Positions 25,560 to 37,469 of a DNA stretch of 64,000 bases are shown in pieces. Source of the stretch: Eumeta japonica (lineage: Eukaryota > Arthropoda > Insecta > Lepidoptera > Psychidae); contig BGZK01001463.1 of NCBI GenBank assembly GCA_005406025.1, positions 84,158 to 148,157 of the forward strand, written 5' to 3'. The translations under genes were made by a program, and so were the position numbers. Position 1 is the first letter of the stretch. Each line of letters starts with the position of its first letter. The notes below the pieces were generated by a model. That model did no database searches. It had not been told where the DNA came from and was given only the letters and a program-made list of their open reading frames with translations.

Positions 25560-25870
25560 AATAATTTATTGGAATTGAATCAAAAGTAAAACCGCAATGG
25601 AGATCGGGAGCAAAATCGGAATTGGGATTAAATCGAGACGAAATCAAGGACGAGGAGTGGTAATGGAATGGAGTGGAATCATGAGCGGAATTGGAATTGA
25701 AAGCGGGACGGAGAGCAGAATCGAGAACGGGGCCAGGATCAGAATCTAAAGCGAGACCGGAACCAAAATTGAGAACGGGACTAGGATCGAAACGAGTGTG
25801 GGATCAAAAGTGTGAATGGGATCGGAACTGAAAATGATATTGAGATTGAAATTGACATCGATCGATACAA
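25560..25870. repeat. purine-rich degenerate repeat (gatcgggag/gaattgg type)
   Basis: About 300 bases in which the plus strand is strongly purine-biased, built from loose variants of 'ggaatcgggatcgaaac'. The complementary pyrimidine-rich kind appears at 31390-31490 (cgattccgatc, cctctcgattcagg), and short runs of the same type at 34880-34930 and 59165-59270. No fixed period could be set by eye. Confidence 0.6.
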
Positions 25871-26204
25871 AAAAAATCTACCATGCTGGTAGAAGTTTGG
25901 GCATTAACTATACGGAGAAATTCATCTACAATAAAGTGCAGAACGTCTGTTGTGCCAGCTAGTTTACAATAAAATCTGAATTAATTCAATGTGGAAACAA
26001 TAAATATATATATATATTACACCTACTAAGTATTTTGCGTCGTGTTGGAATAATACTATAACGGAATGAAGGATATTAAGATTATTATTATTTGATTATA
26101 ATTTTTTTATGTATTATAATACAAAAAAAATCTCATTTTTTAATTTAAATATATAATTTTTTTCCTTTATTCTAGTATACCATATTTGGCACTTTAATAG
26201 TTAC

Positions 26205-26275
26205 GCACTGCTGGTGTAGTGGTATCATGCAAGATTCCCATTCTTGCGACCCGGGTTCGATTCCCGGGCAGTGCA
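26205..26275 (+). tRNA. tRNA-Gly (anticodon CCC)
   Basis: 71-nt cloverleaf. The acceptor stem GCACTGC (26205-26211) pairs with GCAGTGC (26268-26274), with discriminator A at 26275. The anticodon stem CAAGA/TCTTG encloses loop TTCCCAT with anticodon CCC at 26237-26239, and the T stem CCGGG/CCCGG encloses TTCGATT. The A box (TGGTGTAGTGG) and B box (GGTTCGATTCC) are intact. A run of ten T (26277-26286) follows, a good RNA polymerase III terminator. There is no intron, and CCA is not encoded, as usual in eukaryotes. It reads GGG glycine codons and looks like a functional gene. Confidence 0.97.
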
Positions 26276-26289
26276 CTTTTTTTTTTCCT

Positions 26290-27185
26290 TAGTTTTTTAT
26301 AGGTTTTTTACATATTTCAAATGTGTAGAGTAAAAGATTTGTTCTAAGACAAATAAAACTAAGTGTCCAAGAAATTAAAAGCTAAAATGTAAAAACCATC
26401 TCAGATGGCGCCACAGATCAATTGCAAGAACATTATTCTAATATTGTTTCTATGTATGTTGGATTCATTACCTTTTCGAATTTATTGTAAACATAACATA
26501 CACTAAGTAAACGCAATTTTTTAAACTCTTGATGTGTAAAATTTAACATAATTTTATATTTTATATGGCTATACATTTTATTAGAATTTTGCAGTTTGTA
26601 TTAATTCAAATATCGTGTCCTTAGTCCTTAATTTATTAATTTAGTTATCTAGGTGTCTTTTTAAATATATCCTAATTTAAACATTGGATTTTTTTCTCAA
26701 TTTCACCCACCTATAGTCCAATCTCACCGCATTTCATATTACAATAATCCTTGTTCAGTAACATTGGGATCCTCGCCTGTCTAGAAACAAGGGCACGCGT
26801 TATTAGGTCAAGAAAATACCCGGGACCACATAATACCCCATAATGTGTGCAGTTTAATCCGGGCAACCCTATTCGGTGGGAATACAATGGCTCCTCCAGG
26901 ATACCTTTGCAAATCCTTGTTCGTACAACTTTTAACAGGCACTCCAGTGTCGATCGACGACAACGCATATACAGACAATAGGTACTATTGGAGTTGTGGG
27001 AATAACATTTTTTTTTTGCAGTTTGTTATAACAAATTAATATTCTTTTCTAACAACATAAAAGACACTTGTATTCATACAAAACCTTCTACGTTCCAAAC
27101 AAACTTATATGTTTATTTTATGCATTCAAATGTTAATGTACAGTATCAACATACATTTGTGTACATTATCTATACTACTGTATTT
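26290..27185. other. intergenic DNA with an unidentified GC-richer block
   Basis: Between the tRNA gene and the next repeat. A block at about 26700-26990 is less AT-rich than its surroundings and holds open frames on both strands, but neither translation matched a family I know. It may be an eroded transposable element. Confidence 0.35.
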
Positions 27186-27289
27186 TATATCTGTAGCGTC
27201 TGTCTGTACAGTCAATTTTGTTTTGTAAATTTTAGTGATGGATATTCGTTTTATGACTAGCTGAATCAACCTTTTTAAAAATTCATGCT

Positions 27290-27690
27290 TGACTGATCGT
27301 GATGAAAATTGGAATAACATAAGAACACGTGATTGCGCACTGTCTGTCTTTCCGTATTTTCTTTAAAAACTTAAAAAAAAATTCACCGATTATAACGAAA
27401 ATTAGTGTACAGTATAAACATGACCGTTCGGCTGTTTTCATTTTCTTTCATGGTTTAATAAGATATCACCGATTTTGATGAAAATTAGTTTACAGTAAAA
27501 ACATGTGATTGCGCAAATGATAGAATTATGTCTGTTTTTATGTATATTATTTTACAACTTAGGAACGGTTTAATCGGTCAAGATGAATTTGATATACAGT
27601 AAGAGCAAATAATTGCTTACTATCTGCCTGTCTGTATGTTTTTTTATAACTTATGAACGGTTTGACCGATCTTGATGAACCTTTACGAAA
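27290..27690. repeat. diverged tandem repeat, about five units
   Basis: Successive blocks repeat the order (a/c)ccgat-t-tgatgaaaatt, gtttacagta, aacatgtgattgcgca, tgtctg (starts near 27293, 27383, 27465, 27570, 27662). Spacing varies from 80 to 105 bases. The units are strongly diverged and have no coding sense. Confidence 0.6.
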
Positions 27691-27769
27691 ACTGGAATTG
27701 CGAATGTCTAGGCCAATACCTAGCTATAATCGGTGGTGATCTCAAAACAGTTCCCAGATCTAATATCCG

Positions 27770-28290
27770 AATTTATAATTCAAATTCAATTTCAAAATAT
27801 CTTTATTTCATTGATTATAAAACAACACTTGCAATACGTCATAATTTTTTACGAATTTACATTTTACCACTTGTTCGGAAAGCAGTTTTCTGTCAAGAAG
27901 AACGAGCAAAAAACTTAATGGTAGTTTTTTTTTTAATTTCCTTATGCTTAGAGTTATATTCCTATTACCTTAAATTTACTTTTAAGATATACAGAAGGTC
28001 CGAGTTAGAAAGTTGCGCGGACTGAGCGCTTCTACGGCAGGAAATTTCTATAAAAATTCGCGGTATGTCCCCAGAGCGATATTATAAAGTAAGATGACGA
28101 ATCATGCTACAGAAACAGCCAAATAAACCAATATAGCTGTTTCGATGTCTGATAAATTTCATAATTTTTTGGCTGTGTAGGCGGCGTTTTTTAAAAGACC
28201 CAAATTGACCGCTGTGCTCTGATTTTAAATTATAAATAATAGATTTCCCACTTGGTTCAATATTTGTGTAAATGTTATCAATCAAATTCT
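27770..28290 (-). mobile_element. LINE (Jockey/CR1-like) 3' fragment
   Basis: Read on the minus strand, 28200-28080 gives shuffled-frame traces of the reverse transcriptase C-terminal region (AAYTAKKL, NLSDIETAILVY), then RATF-LGPS near 28020. The end matches the LINE at 35.3-36.2 kb and its relatives: aagtggtaaaatgtaaattc, gacgtattgcaagtgttgtt, then aataaagatattttgaaatt. Many stops are present, so it is dead. Confidence 0.8.
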
Positions 28291-28299
28291 AACAGAGGG

Positions 28300-30470
28300 A
28301 AGAAAGTCTGGTTGCATCTAAAAACAGATTAGACAAATTGTAACAACCAAAAAATTCCATAATTTTATTGCTGTGATTGCCGTCATCTAATAAATTTATA
28401 TTAAAGTCTCTACTTATAACTATGTTTTTCCTTTTGTCACTAATTTTACATAAGACTTGATCCATCGGACGCCGTTAAGCAATAAGGATCCAATCCACAA
28501 TATTGTCAAATGTGAGTTAGATTTACCATAATAGCCCTTAAGGTCGATATTTTAGATCAGTAAAAAGATCCAAACGAAAAACCCGAAATACGACTTAACA
28601 GGGTTAAAAGATACCAATCCACATATTAGGGAGTCAATATTTTTTAATTCTTTAAGAGATATATAACTACACGTAACCATAAATACAACAATCAGTAATC
28701 ATTATTTTTATATGTATTTCGTATAAATCTATTGGAAATTCAAAACGTGCGTGAAGAAACAGCGTTCAAATTTTGAATGTCGATATCTCGATAGAGACAT
28801 TTTATGGTTTGGATCCTTATTGCTTAACTACGTCCAATTATAGACCCAAATATTTCTTAGGAGGATTGAGGGAGTTTGTATACGCCCATTACAACTAGGC
28901 GCTTTGAGATTCATACAGGATATTTCAATAATCCGCTCAACAGAAAGGTTTACAATATCCTTCTTTCCTTAACCTTTAAATTATTTCTTATTGATGTTAA
29001 ATATCTAACACGTACTGAACTCTCTGTGCTTAAGGAGCTAACAACTTTTCGGTTGCTACCTGTACGTAGTTAAACATCGAAGAATGGATATACGATACTT
29101 TTTTAAGGTTCCGTGAATATAGTTAGACGCCCTTACCAATTTTCATAAAATCTAGTATGGCGACAGAAGTCAACGAAAGAACATGTGATACATTTTTTAG
29201 GGTTCCTTGAAAAATCATACATACTTTTTTACCAACTATTCAACGTAGGGTAAAAATTCTAGCGAGTTCAACTTTTCACGCGAGTTGTGCTCCCTTTTTT
29301 TTAAAATCTAGTTTAGGGATTTATTATTATCAATAAAATAAAAATATCATGCAAATGGTAGCATGATGAAATAAAAACGGGCAGAAGTAGCACGTAGTGA
29401 AATCGTTCTCTTAACTGGCTGTTAGACTAAAAAGTTCCTACGAGGTAATTACTGCATACTCAAATTCCAAATGTCCTTGTTTACGAAAATGTTTAACATG
29501 ACAGACGAAACTGTTTCAAAATAGCGTGTTTTCTCTACATAATCAATCGACATATTAGATATTTTTTCTGTATGGGAAATAATTTATCGAATGCAGTTTC
29601 AGCCTTCAATAATAATCTTTACCACGACGTTCTATCCGAAAGCCATCTCTAGTAAAGTTGGTCTAAAGTAAAGAATTTTAGAATTAGTCAAGAAAATCAG
29701 TTGTGAATATGAAAAAAAGTACCAACAGTTATACGTACCGTACTGAGATATCTAAATATATAATATCAAAATACAATATCAAAATAAATACTAAGTATTT
29801 TAATGGATTTGTTTTACAATTAATTCATCGGCCGCGGGTTGCCCGCATGGCCTAGTTCCTCTCATTTATTCCGATCATTGCGTTGGCGTGGGTTTATTTT
29901 TTGAGTTTTCAAAATTTTCATTTCCTAATGTAATTTCCTGTAATAACAAATAATACATGCCCATCTTCAGGATACAAAGCTATCTCTATGCAGAATGTCA
30001 TAAATCAGGTCAGTTATTTAATCGTGAAAATATAACAAACATATTTCTTATTGCTTTGAATCTTTGCCGGTGGCTCAGCCCTCTACACAAAGCTTATTTT
30101 AGTAGTAATTATCACAGCGCTGCTCCCGCCCTCGCTCTCGTACCACGTGTAGTGCACCTACGGTCACATCTACGCTCTTGGTTTATTCCAGTTTCGTATC
30201 ATTTCTAAGTAAACTGAAGTATAATGTTCTTAATATTTAAATTAGAAAAAAAAAAGAAAAAGAAACTGAATATTACAGTGCAATTGATGGAATAATATTT
30301 TTCTTAGTAAATTTAATTGAACCACAATCAATAATAAAAGTGTTCATTAACTTCCAAAAACTCAATCATGGAATCATAGTCACTCTAAACGCTTTTTCTG
30401 TATTCTCTGTGCTAACAAGAACAACTTGTGCAAATTTAAATGAAATAGTTAAGTTATTGTAAGGGTTCTT
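28300..30470. other. intergenic AT-rich DNA
   Basis: No gene recognised. Around 29100-29230 there are copies of the gtt(c)cttgaa/ccgtgaa type seen more regularly in the tandem array that follows. The 83-codon frame at 29957-30208 is unrecognised. Confidence 0.45.
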
Positions 30471-30479
30471 ATCGATACT

Positions 30480-31300
30480 CAAGAAAGCTTGAAATACATA
30501 TCCCGCACGTTTAACTAGCTTCTAGCTATTTCCATACTAAATTTTGTTTAAATCAGTGACGATATAAGAGTTCGTAATAATTTTCACGAAACCCTTAAAA
30601 TGTATTTTATATGCACGTGTGTATATTTGTGGTAAATTTTATTGAAATCGATTAATTGTATAAGTTTTTAGTAATTTTTACAAAACCCAGAAAAATATCG
30701 TATGTCTTTACATTAGTTTTCAGCTATCTTTATACCAAGTTTTATAGTAATCTATAAAACTAAATAGGTTCTTAATTAAACTTACGGAACCCTAAAAAAT
30801 GTATTGTGCATCCTCTCATTAGTTTTGAGCTACCTCCATACTAAATTTTATTGAAGTCGGTTACATTATAAGGTTTCTTAGTAATTCTCAAGGAACACTA
30901 AATTCGTATCATATATGCTTTTATTGATTTCCAGCTAACACCCTACCATGATTTTTATCTAAATTGGTAAAACTGTAAAGGTTCGCAGTGATTTCACGGA
31001 ACCTGAAAAACGTATCGTTCTTTTACTCGTATCCGGCTGCCTCCCAACAAAATTTCATTGAAAGCGGTAAAACTATAAGGCTTTTCAGTAATTCTCATAG
31101 AACCTAAAAAGTGTGCATTATAAGCTTTAACGGTTTCCAGCTAACTCCCTATTAAAATTTATCTAAATCAGTATAACTAAGAGTTCACATTCATTGGCAT
31201 AGAGCCCTTAAAATGTATTGATTCGTATATCCGTATTAAACATTATTGAAATTTGTAAGAGTTTTAAGTGATCCTTTCATAGAACTCTAAAAAAGAATGA
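30480..31300. repeat. diverged ~100-bp tandem array, about eight units
   Basis: The landmark 'ctccatactaaattttattgaa' recurs in degraded form near 30532, 30631, 30733, 30836, 30941, 31041, 31145 and 31231, a period of about 100-104 bases. Each unit also carries a 'ttccagcta' block and a 'cacggaaccctaaaaaatgta' block. Units are well below perfect identity, so this is an old array. No open frame runs through it. Confidence 0.8.
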
Positions 31301-31739
31301 AAACTTGATAATTCATACTGTGGGCAGCTTTTGCCCGTGCGGACATACAATGAATTCCTACAAACTTCATATCGACATGATGCGTCGCCATCACAATCCC
31401 GACCCCGCTCCTCGTCCTCGATTTCCTCTCGATTCAGGTCCCGAAACCGGTGCTGTTCAATCTTGATTCCACCTTCGATTCCGATCAATTATCCCATTTT
31501 AAAGTGTTGATCAATTTTTACAGAGGAACATTTCCGTAAACAATTCAATAAACCATTGCCGAGTAAAAAGTACCCTAAAGGTAGGCCTTTTAGATGGAAG
31601 TTCAAGTGGTTCAGCTGTTACTCCAGACACACAGTCCTATCTGACTATTAGAACTACCTTTCAGATTCTTGAAAGAACTACCCTTTCAAGAAGATTCTTT
31701 TCAGATGAAAAAGAAAAAAGCAACTAAGAACTACCCTTC

Positions 31740-31845
31740 AGTTTCTTGCCCATTCTTCTCAAGGTGAATCAGCATTTCGAATGGGTGGCGTTGTCGAAAA
31801 TAAATCATTAACGACGTAGGTATTTCAAGTGTTATTTTCTCATAT
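31740..31845 (+). mobile_element. short LINE 3' end remnant
   Basis: The sequence cccattcttctcaaggtgaa, then cattaacgacgtaggtattt and caagtgttatttt, matches the corresponding stretch of the LINE 3' ends at 60.74-60.84 kb and 36.16-36.20 kb, with a four-base insertion (tagg). It has no coding potential. Confidence 0.65.
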
Positions 31846-32614
31846 ATACGAGGCAAAGGTATTTTTGATTTTAATCGATTATATTATTTGGAATACAGTT
31901 TGGCTTTAATTACAGCAAGAGAAATTACTTCGTCGCTGGACGTATAATCAGATTTCACAGATACGTTTTGGAGTTAACGCCTTAAGAATTGATTTTCATT
32001 TTAAGCGAATTACATGTACACAAATTAGACGGGAGAGAAATCGAGTGTTAACATTTTGTTGACTTCACGATAGTGAAATCGTTATATTGCTCCTCAGCGC
32101 AACATATTCGCGTATCTTATATACCGAACGCTTGTATTTTCTCGCATAGCTGGTTTATAAATGTTTTGTTCTCAATACAGATAAATCAAACTTTTAATAT
32201 ACACGGTGTTAAATGTACTTGCAATGGTCGCCAATCGTTTAGTACTCGCATTCTAAGAGTCCCGTACAAACTTTATTACACTTTTGCCGATATTTTTTTT
32301 CGAAATTTTAAGATATAATTCGAAACCTTAAATTTTTACAGTGGAATGTTAAAAAAAATCTTCTCTCGTCATCTGTTTACATCACGGTCCACACTCTAAC
32401 AGCAGATGTTTTAAATTATAATGCTAAAAATATTTTTTCTCTAGTGATATAACTACAAATTAATGATTTTAGGATTTTTTGCTTTTTCTTTTTTGTGATG
32501 TTAGATCTGGCTTTTCTCCCAATCTAATGATTCTAGGTCAAGGTTTTATTTACTTGCGAGTGCCAAAAAATAAGGCACAAATTGCCGTATTTTTTATTGC
32601 GTTGAATTAGTAGA

Positions 32615-32830
32615 TTGATTTTATTACAGGTCCAAGCGACCGCGGAATTAAGTACTCGATGTCAATTCGACTCGATAACTCCACGCGTTTCCGAGAAAAT
32701 GGATCTCGTCCGAGAGACAGACGGACGGCAAAGTGATCTTGTGCGGGTTCATTTTGATGTGCGGAACCCTAGAAAAAGGACGAAATTATATAGTTATACT
32801 CGCGGGCGAGGCAAGATGACTTTCGAAGGA
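32615..32830. repeat. moth-type dispersed repeat end
   Basis: Contains gagagacagacggacggcaa, gtgatcttgtgcgggttc and gcggaaccctagaaaaagga, the reverse-oriented hallmark of the gggttcc...gtctgtctg repeats. Frames across it are spurious. Confidence 0.4.
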
Positions 32831-33138
32831 TTTCGCAGACCGTGAAGGGAGATTCGGGGAATCCCGCGCCGCTACCCGATGCCCCCTCGTTACGCCGCGC
32901 CGTTATTACGGAACAAACGCATTTTCCTCTCTCTACGAGTATATTCGCACCAAAGGAGGATACGGTCGTGTACTGTTTTCTTTTTTTAATTTTTGCCAAG
33001 GAAATTGAAGAGTTTTAGAATGATTCGCGAAATTATTATTTTCAGCCAGAAAAACTAATATTTCAAGGTTTCATCAGATGTCGACGTTTCACGTGCTGGA
33101 TAGCTATTTTGCAGTTCATACGATGATTCCAGTATATT

Positions 33139-33141
<3 letters not shown>

Positions 33142-33174
<33 letters not shown>

Positions 33175-33184
33175 TGTGTGTGAG

Positions 33185-33228
<44 letters not shown>

Positions 33229-33243
33229 GTGAGTTTGTGTGTG
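33142..33243. repeat. (TG)n microsatellite
   Basis: About 100 bases of TG dinucleotides, interrupted by GAG, AGGAG, GCG and GAGTT variants. Confidence 0.97.
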
Positions 33244-33739
33244 CTACAACATACAACATTGACTTACAACTTTGGAAGGGTTAGACACAATTTAAATTTC
33301 TTTAGAAATTGAGCCTAGATCAGTTAAAATAATTTCATGTAGGTAAATCTTAATTATTGCAAAAAAAACTAAAACTTTGGGTTAAAAGTTTTGCGAAACT
33401 TTTACGTAAGTTTCCAAAACAAAAAAAAAAAAACTTTGGATATCGCACAAACCACGAAAGAAACCAAATCCAAGTTTGATGGAGAGATATCGTTCTAAAC
33501 TGATGTTTATCCAAATAATTTTTGAACGAATCATCTGATTACTGCTGCATTCAGAGCATTCCAAAGAAAAAACACATTTAGATTTGATGAAAATTTGTTT
33601 TTTACATCTTATTAATTTCAATTAACATGGAAACTCATTAATCACTTATTTCTAATAAATAATTTATGTCGATCACTGCTTTTATTGAGCGTTTCTTAGT
33701 TTTTTCATTCCTGTATCGTTTTTTTTGTACATATTTTTT

Positions 33740-33970
33740 TTTATATAAAAGCGTAGTTTCTGCTCTAGATGCTCGAGGTCCCAGCTCGTAGATCGCGCGA
33801 ACGGCCAGTTTCTGCTGCATGAGAATCCTATGAATGTCCGCGGTACGTTTCAGAGCGAGATGCCGCGCGAGATCAGGTTATGGAAACAGCCAAGTAAACT
33901 GATCTAGCGGTCTGAACGTGCGACAACTTTTTTATCTCTAATTGTACAGGCAGCAGAGTCACTTCTATTC
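33740..33970 (-). mobile_element. LINE reverse transcriptase fragment
   Basis: The minus strand reads traces of SAACTIRDKKV, LLGCFHNLISRGI and then QQKLAVRAIYELGPR. These are the equivalents of AAYAVKIMRNL, YFGCFHSLMSYGI and LQKRAGRAIYKLEPR in the LINE at 35.3 kb. Frames change between blocks, so it is inactive. Confidence 0.8.
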
Positions 33971-33984
33971 TGACTCACCGATAA

Positions 33985-34065
33985 CAGTTTCACGATATCG
34001 AGTTCGATCCCGATCGCGGGCGACCAGTTTTTAATTTGAGACTCAAATTAAATCACTGGTTCCAT
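33985..34065. repeat. hairpin-bearing dispersed repeat, related to 44010-44060
   Basis: 34030-34040 and 34042-34052 are perfect 11-bp arms around one base. ACCAGT/ACTGGT flanks extend the stem with a small bulge. The following aaatcactggttccatgcc matches gttaaatcactcgttccatgcc at 44033-44054. A B-box-like 'gagttcgatcccga' at 33999-34012 hints at a tRNA-derived SINE, but no A box is clear. Confidence 0.5.
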
Positions 34066-34149
34066 GCCTAAGAGCACCTTAAGCCATCGGCCGCGGACAT
34101 TCCCGTCAGGGACTTCAGGTCTAAGACCACCTCGGAGGAACGTTTAAAA

Positions 34150-35325
34150 ACCTAACACAACAACAACGTAACTTCTACAAGGATCCCATTGAAAGTCACA
34201 GTAATAACTGAATTGCTAAGAGACAAACAGTCAAGAAATTTGGAGTATCCAAAAATGGAAATTTTTGATTGGAGCTTCCATTCATTCTCATAATGTTTCC
34301 AATTATTTTTAATGAGAAGCAAAAAAGAATTCGTTCGTAAAGCGGTAACGAAGACATACATTTACTTACTACTAGAGGTCGGCATTATTTGTGAGAGCCC
34401 CGTTTTGGTCAATAAAATAGTATTTTTATTTATTAATTGTTACTTAAAGACAAAGAATTATACAGCGATTTTCGATAGGAAACTATTTGCTATAATTATA
34501 AAGTTAAATTAAAAAAATATTTATTTTTTCACAAGTGATTTTAAATTTTACAGAGCGATTAATGGGTACGGTTTTCTAAACTATTTTGATGCTTTTTTGT
34601 TTCTATTACTTTAAATAATTTTTTAAAGCTGACAGAACTAACATTAAATTATCTATATACAATGGTGTGCATTTTTTTTTTCATTTTCATGTACTAACAT
34701 GGAGTACAGCGATATAAATAATTGCTGACAAAAGGTAAAAAAATTTTTTCGATAATAAAGCTTTCTCAAATGCTTTCACAGTAAGAGCCGCACAAAGTAG
34801 TAGTATTAACAAATTCTAAATTCTCGTTTCCTATTGTAACAAAAATTTATCCGGGGTAGCAGAGAGAAAATGAGAAGTTGGGGTAAAGGGGTTGAAATTG
34901 GCAATTGGATTAAGATCGATATCGGTAAGTATAGATAAGTATTAGATTTTTGGAGAGACCAAAATCTTGACTAAAACTCTCTGTTCACGTGAGCGGAGCC
35001 AAAGAGTTATATAGTGTTACAGTTTGCATCAGAAACGAGATCCTCTGAAAGTGTTAAAATGCGGTTTTCACTGATACATTACGCTACATCCGAGAACGGC
35101 CTTAGGCTACGTGCTACCACGACACGTCTTCAGTATTAGTCTACTGTGAAGAGTAATGCTATTTAAGTAGGAAAGAACACAGTTATTTCACACCCAAGTA
35201 GCTTCGGGCGGTCGCTGTATTACGTACTCATTTGCTGGAAGGTAATCACTTTTTGGAAAAATATTTAAATTATTCGAACGATGTCTCTCAGCTGCAAACG
35301 TTCTTGAAAGAAGATTGTCAGAAAC
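34150..35325. other. intergenic DNA, nothing recognised
   Basis: AT-rich sequence without a recognisable gene. A short purine-rich run lies at about 34880-34930. Confidence 0.45.
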
Positions 35326-35339
35326 TGAATGGCTGTTCT

Positions 35340-36242
35340 AGTTTCTAGGATTACGTATCTAAAGAACGATAGCACTATCTCTAAGGTAGAGACATGGTTT
35401 ACTGCAAATAACTTACTTCTTAATGAAATGAAAACAAAATGTATAAGATTCTCACTTCCAAATGTGAGACATGGATCCGGAACTATTTCAGTACGCAAAA
35501 AAGAATTGGAGTTTGTTAATTCTACAGTGTTCCTAGGAATTACTTTAGATGACAGGCTTCAATGGGGTCCTCATATAAGTAAGTTGGCGAAAAGGCTTAG
35601 CTCTGCCGCCTATGCTGTCAAAATAATGAGAAATTTATCGGACGTCGAAACTGCCAGATTGGTTTATTTTGGCTGTTTCCATAGTCTGATGTCGTATGGT
35701 ATCTTGCTCTGGGGAAACGCCGCGGATATTCAGAAAATTTTCGTGCTGCAGAAGCGAGCCGGTCGCGCAATTTATAAGCTCGAACCTCGTACATCTCTTA
35801 GAAATAAGTTTAAGGAAATTGGAATTTTAACCCTGGCATCTCAATTCATTTATTATATGTAAAAAAAAATTTAGAAATGCTTAAAAGAAATAGTAGTCGA
35901 CATTATCTCAATACCAGAAATAAAAATAAACTGAATTCACATGTTAGTCGACTAAGTAAAGTCTCAAATTCATTTAGAGGGCTCTGTGTGCGCCTATTCA
36001 ATAAGGTTCCTGTAAATATACAAGATTTACCCCTACATAAATTTAAGAGTGTTATTAAACAATCACTCAGTAAAAAAGGGTACTATGCAATTTCTGAATA
36101 TTTAAAAGACAAAAATCAATGGGCCCTGCCTTCTGAACGAGCAGTAAAGTGTAAATTCACAAAAAATGACGTATTTCAAGTGTTATTTTGTAATCTATGA
36201 AATAAAGATATTTTGAATTTGAATTTGAATTTGAATTTGAAT
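35340..36242 (+). mobile_element. 5'-truncated Jockey/CR1-like LINE with 3' tail
   Basis: Frame one (to 35862) encodes the C-terminal part of a reverse transcriptase: WFTANNLLLNEMKTKCIRF, FLGITLDDRLQWGPH, LVYFGCFHSLMSYGILLWG, LQKRAGRAIYKLEPR. After a frameshift in an A-run near 35865 the rest continues (NTRNKNKLN, KKGYYAISEYLKDK, ERAVKCKFTKNDVFQVLF) to a stop at 36200. It ends aataaagatattttgaattt with about four TTTGAA repeats. The catalytic YADD region is missing. This is the best-preserved LINE in the window, and homologous fragments lie at 27.8, 31.8, 33.8, 50.8 and 60.6 kb. Confidence 0.92.
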
Positions 36243-36244
36243 CA

Positions 36245-37465
36245 AATCTTCGCGATGAGACGAGATCTAAGTCTGTCCTTTCGTCTGTATCACGAGCGTT
36301 ATGAAGGGTTTCATCGATTTCCAAATTAACGTTACCTACATATCTAAGACTACAGCTGTGTTAAATTCACTGTATAATGATCTTGTCACGTTTAAGGATT
36401 TGATTTGAATTAAAGAAGTGTTTTTTTTTCCATGCATTCTAAAACCCAATCAACGGAATTTTACACGAAAACATTAAAAAATAAAGTGTAGTATTTTGTA
36501 CTGACGTAAAAAAAAGACACGCCGCGCTCGTAAAGCGATGCGCGCCATCTGTCCGCCGCGCCGTAAAAAGGAAAGAGGAAAATAATATAAAAAATAAATG
36601 GACGCTTTGCATCCACATCAGTGAGCTGTGGATTTTTCGCGATCACGATAAGCGCTTGTAAGGTTATGATTCCAACTTAAGTTTAAAGTTAAGTTAAATT
36701 AGGGTTCCGTATATAAGAGATAAAGTCGAAACTCTCACTGTGAGTCTTCACTTGTCCGTCCGTCTGTCTGTATACCGTGCCCTTTTTTTAACATGGCTGC
36801 ACAAAAACTTCTAATTCTTTTCCTGTTTTGTTAAAGAACATTAATTTTTGCGCCTGTTCGTGCTGAAATATTTTATACCCAACTTGTGTTTCAAAATTAC
36901 ATAATAAGAAACATTTGATGTGTGTATGTGTGTAAAATTAGTAATTAATCGTTTTTCTTTTAATGGTCAAGGCATGCAAATATTTTAATTAAAACTGAAC
37001 GCTGAAGAAAACTTAGCATAACTTGTGACCGTGTATAAAGTTTCCAATACGCACTGAATCGATATATGAAGTGCTTACAGTCCATCGATATCTTCTTTTT
37101 AGAGGAAGACTATGTGTTACATTTGTGAAAAGTTTCTCTTCCGTCATTTTCAAATCATGTTAGAATATCTATACGCGAAACATACGAACGTACGTTTATT
37201 ATATACTTGTATACATGTCGTGTTCCATTTTTTTAATCTTCTCATGCAGAAGATTATTCCGCCGCCATCTTTTAGTATTAATTACTTAGAAAAAAAAAAG
37301 ATTAAACTGCATAACAAAAAAAGAATCTCATAAACTCTATTAGAATGTTTTTTTTTTATATATGTGACAGCGAACGATTATAATAAAGTAAATATTGTAA
37401 ACTGAACGAAAATGCATATTATGTCAAGCTGTTGTAAAGTTTATAAGAACATATACAACAATAAT
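36245..37465. other. intergenic DNA with one dispersed-repeat end
   Basis: No gene seen. At 36700-36780 is tagggttccgtatataag followed by ttgtccgtccgtctgtctgt, the start of a gggttcc/gtctgtctg type moth repeat. Confidence 0.4.
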
Positions 37466-37469
37466 ATAA

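Noticed and set aside
26711..27039. Overlapping frames on both strands (85 and 64 codons)
   Set aside because: Neither translation is recognisable and no splice context supports a gene. Recorded only as a GC-richer block.
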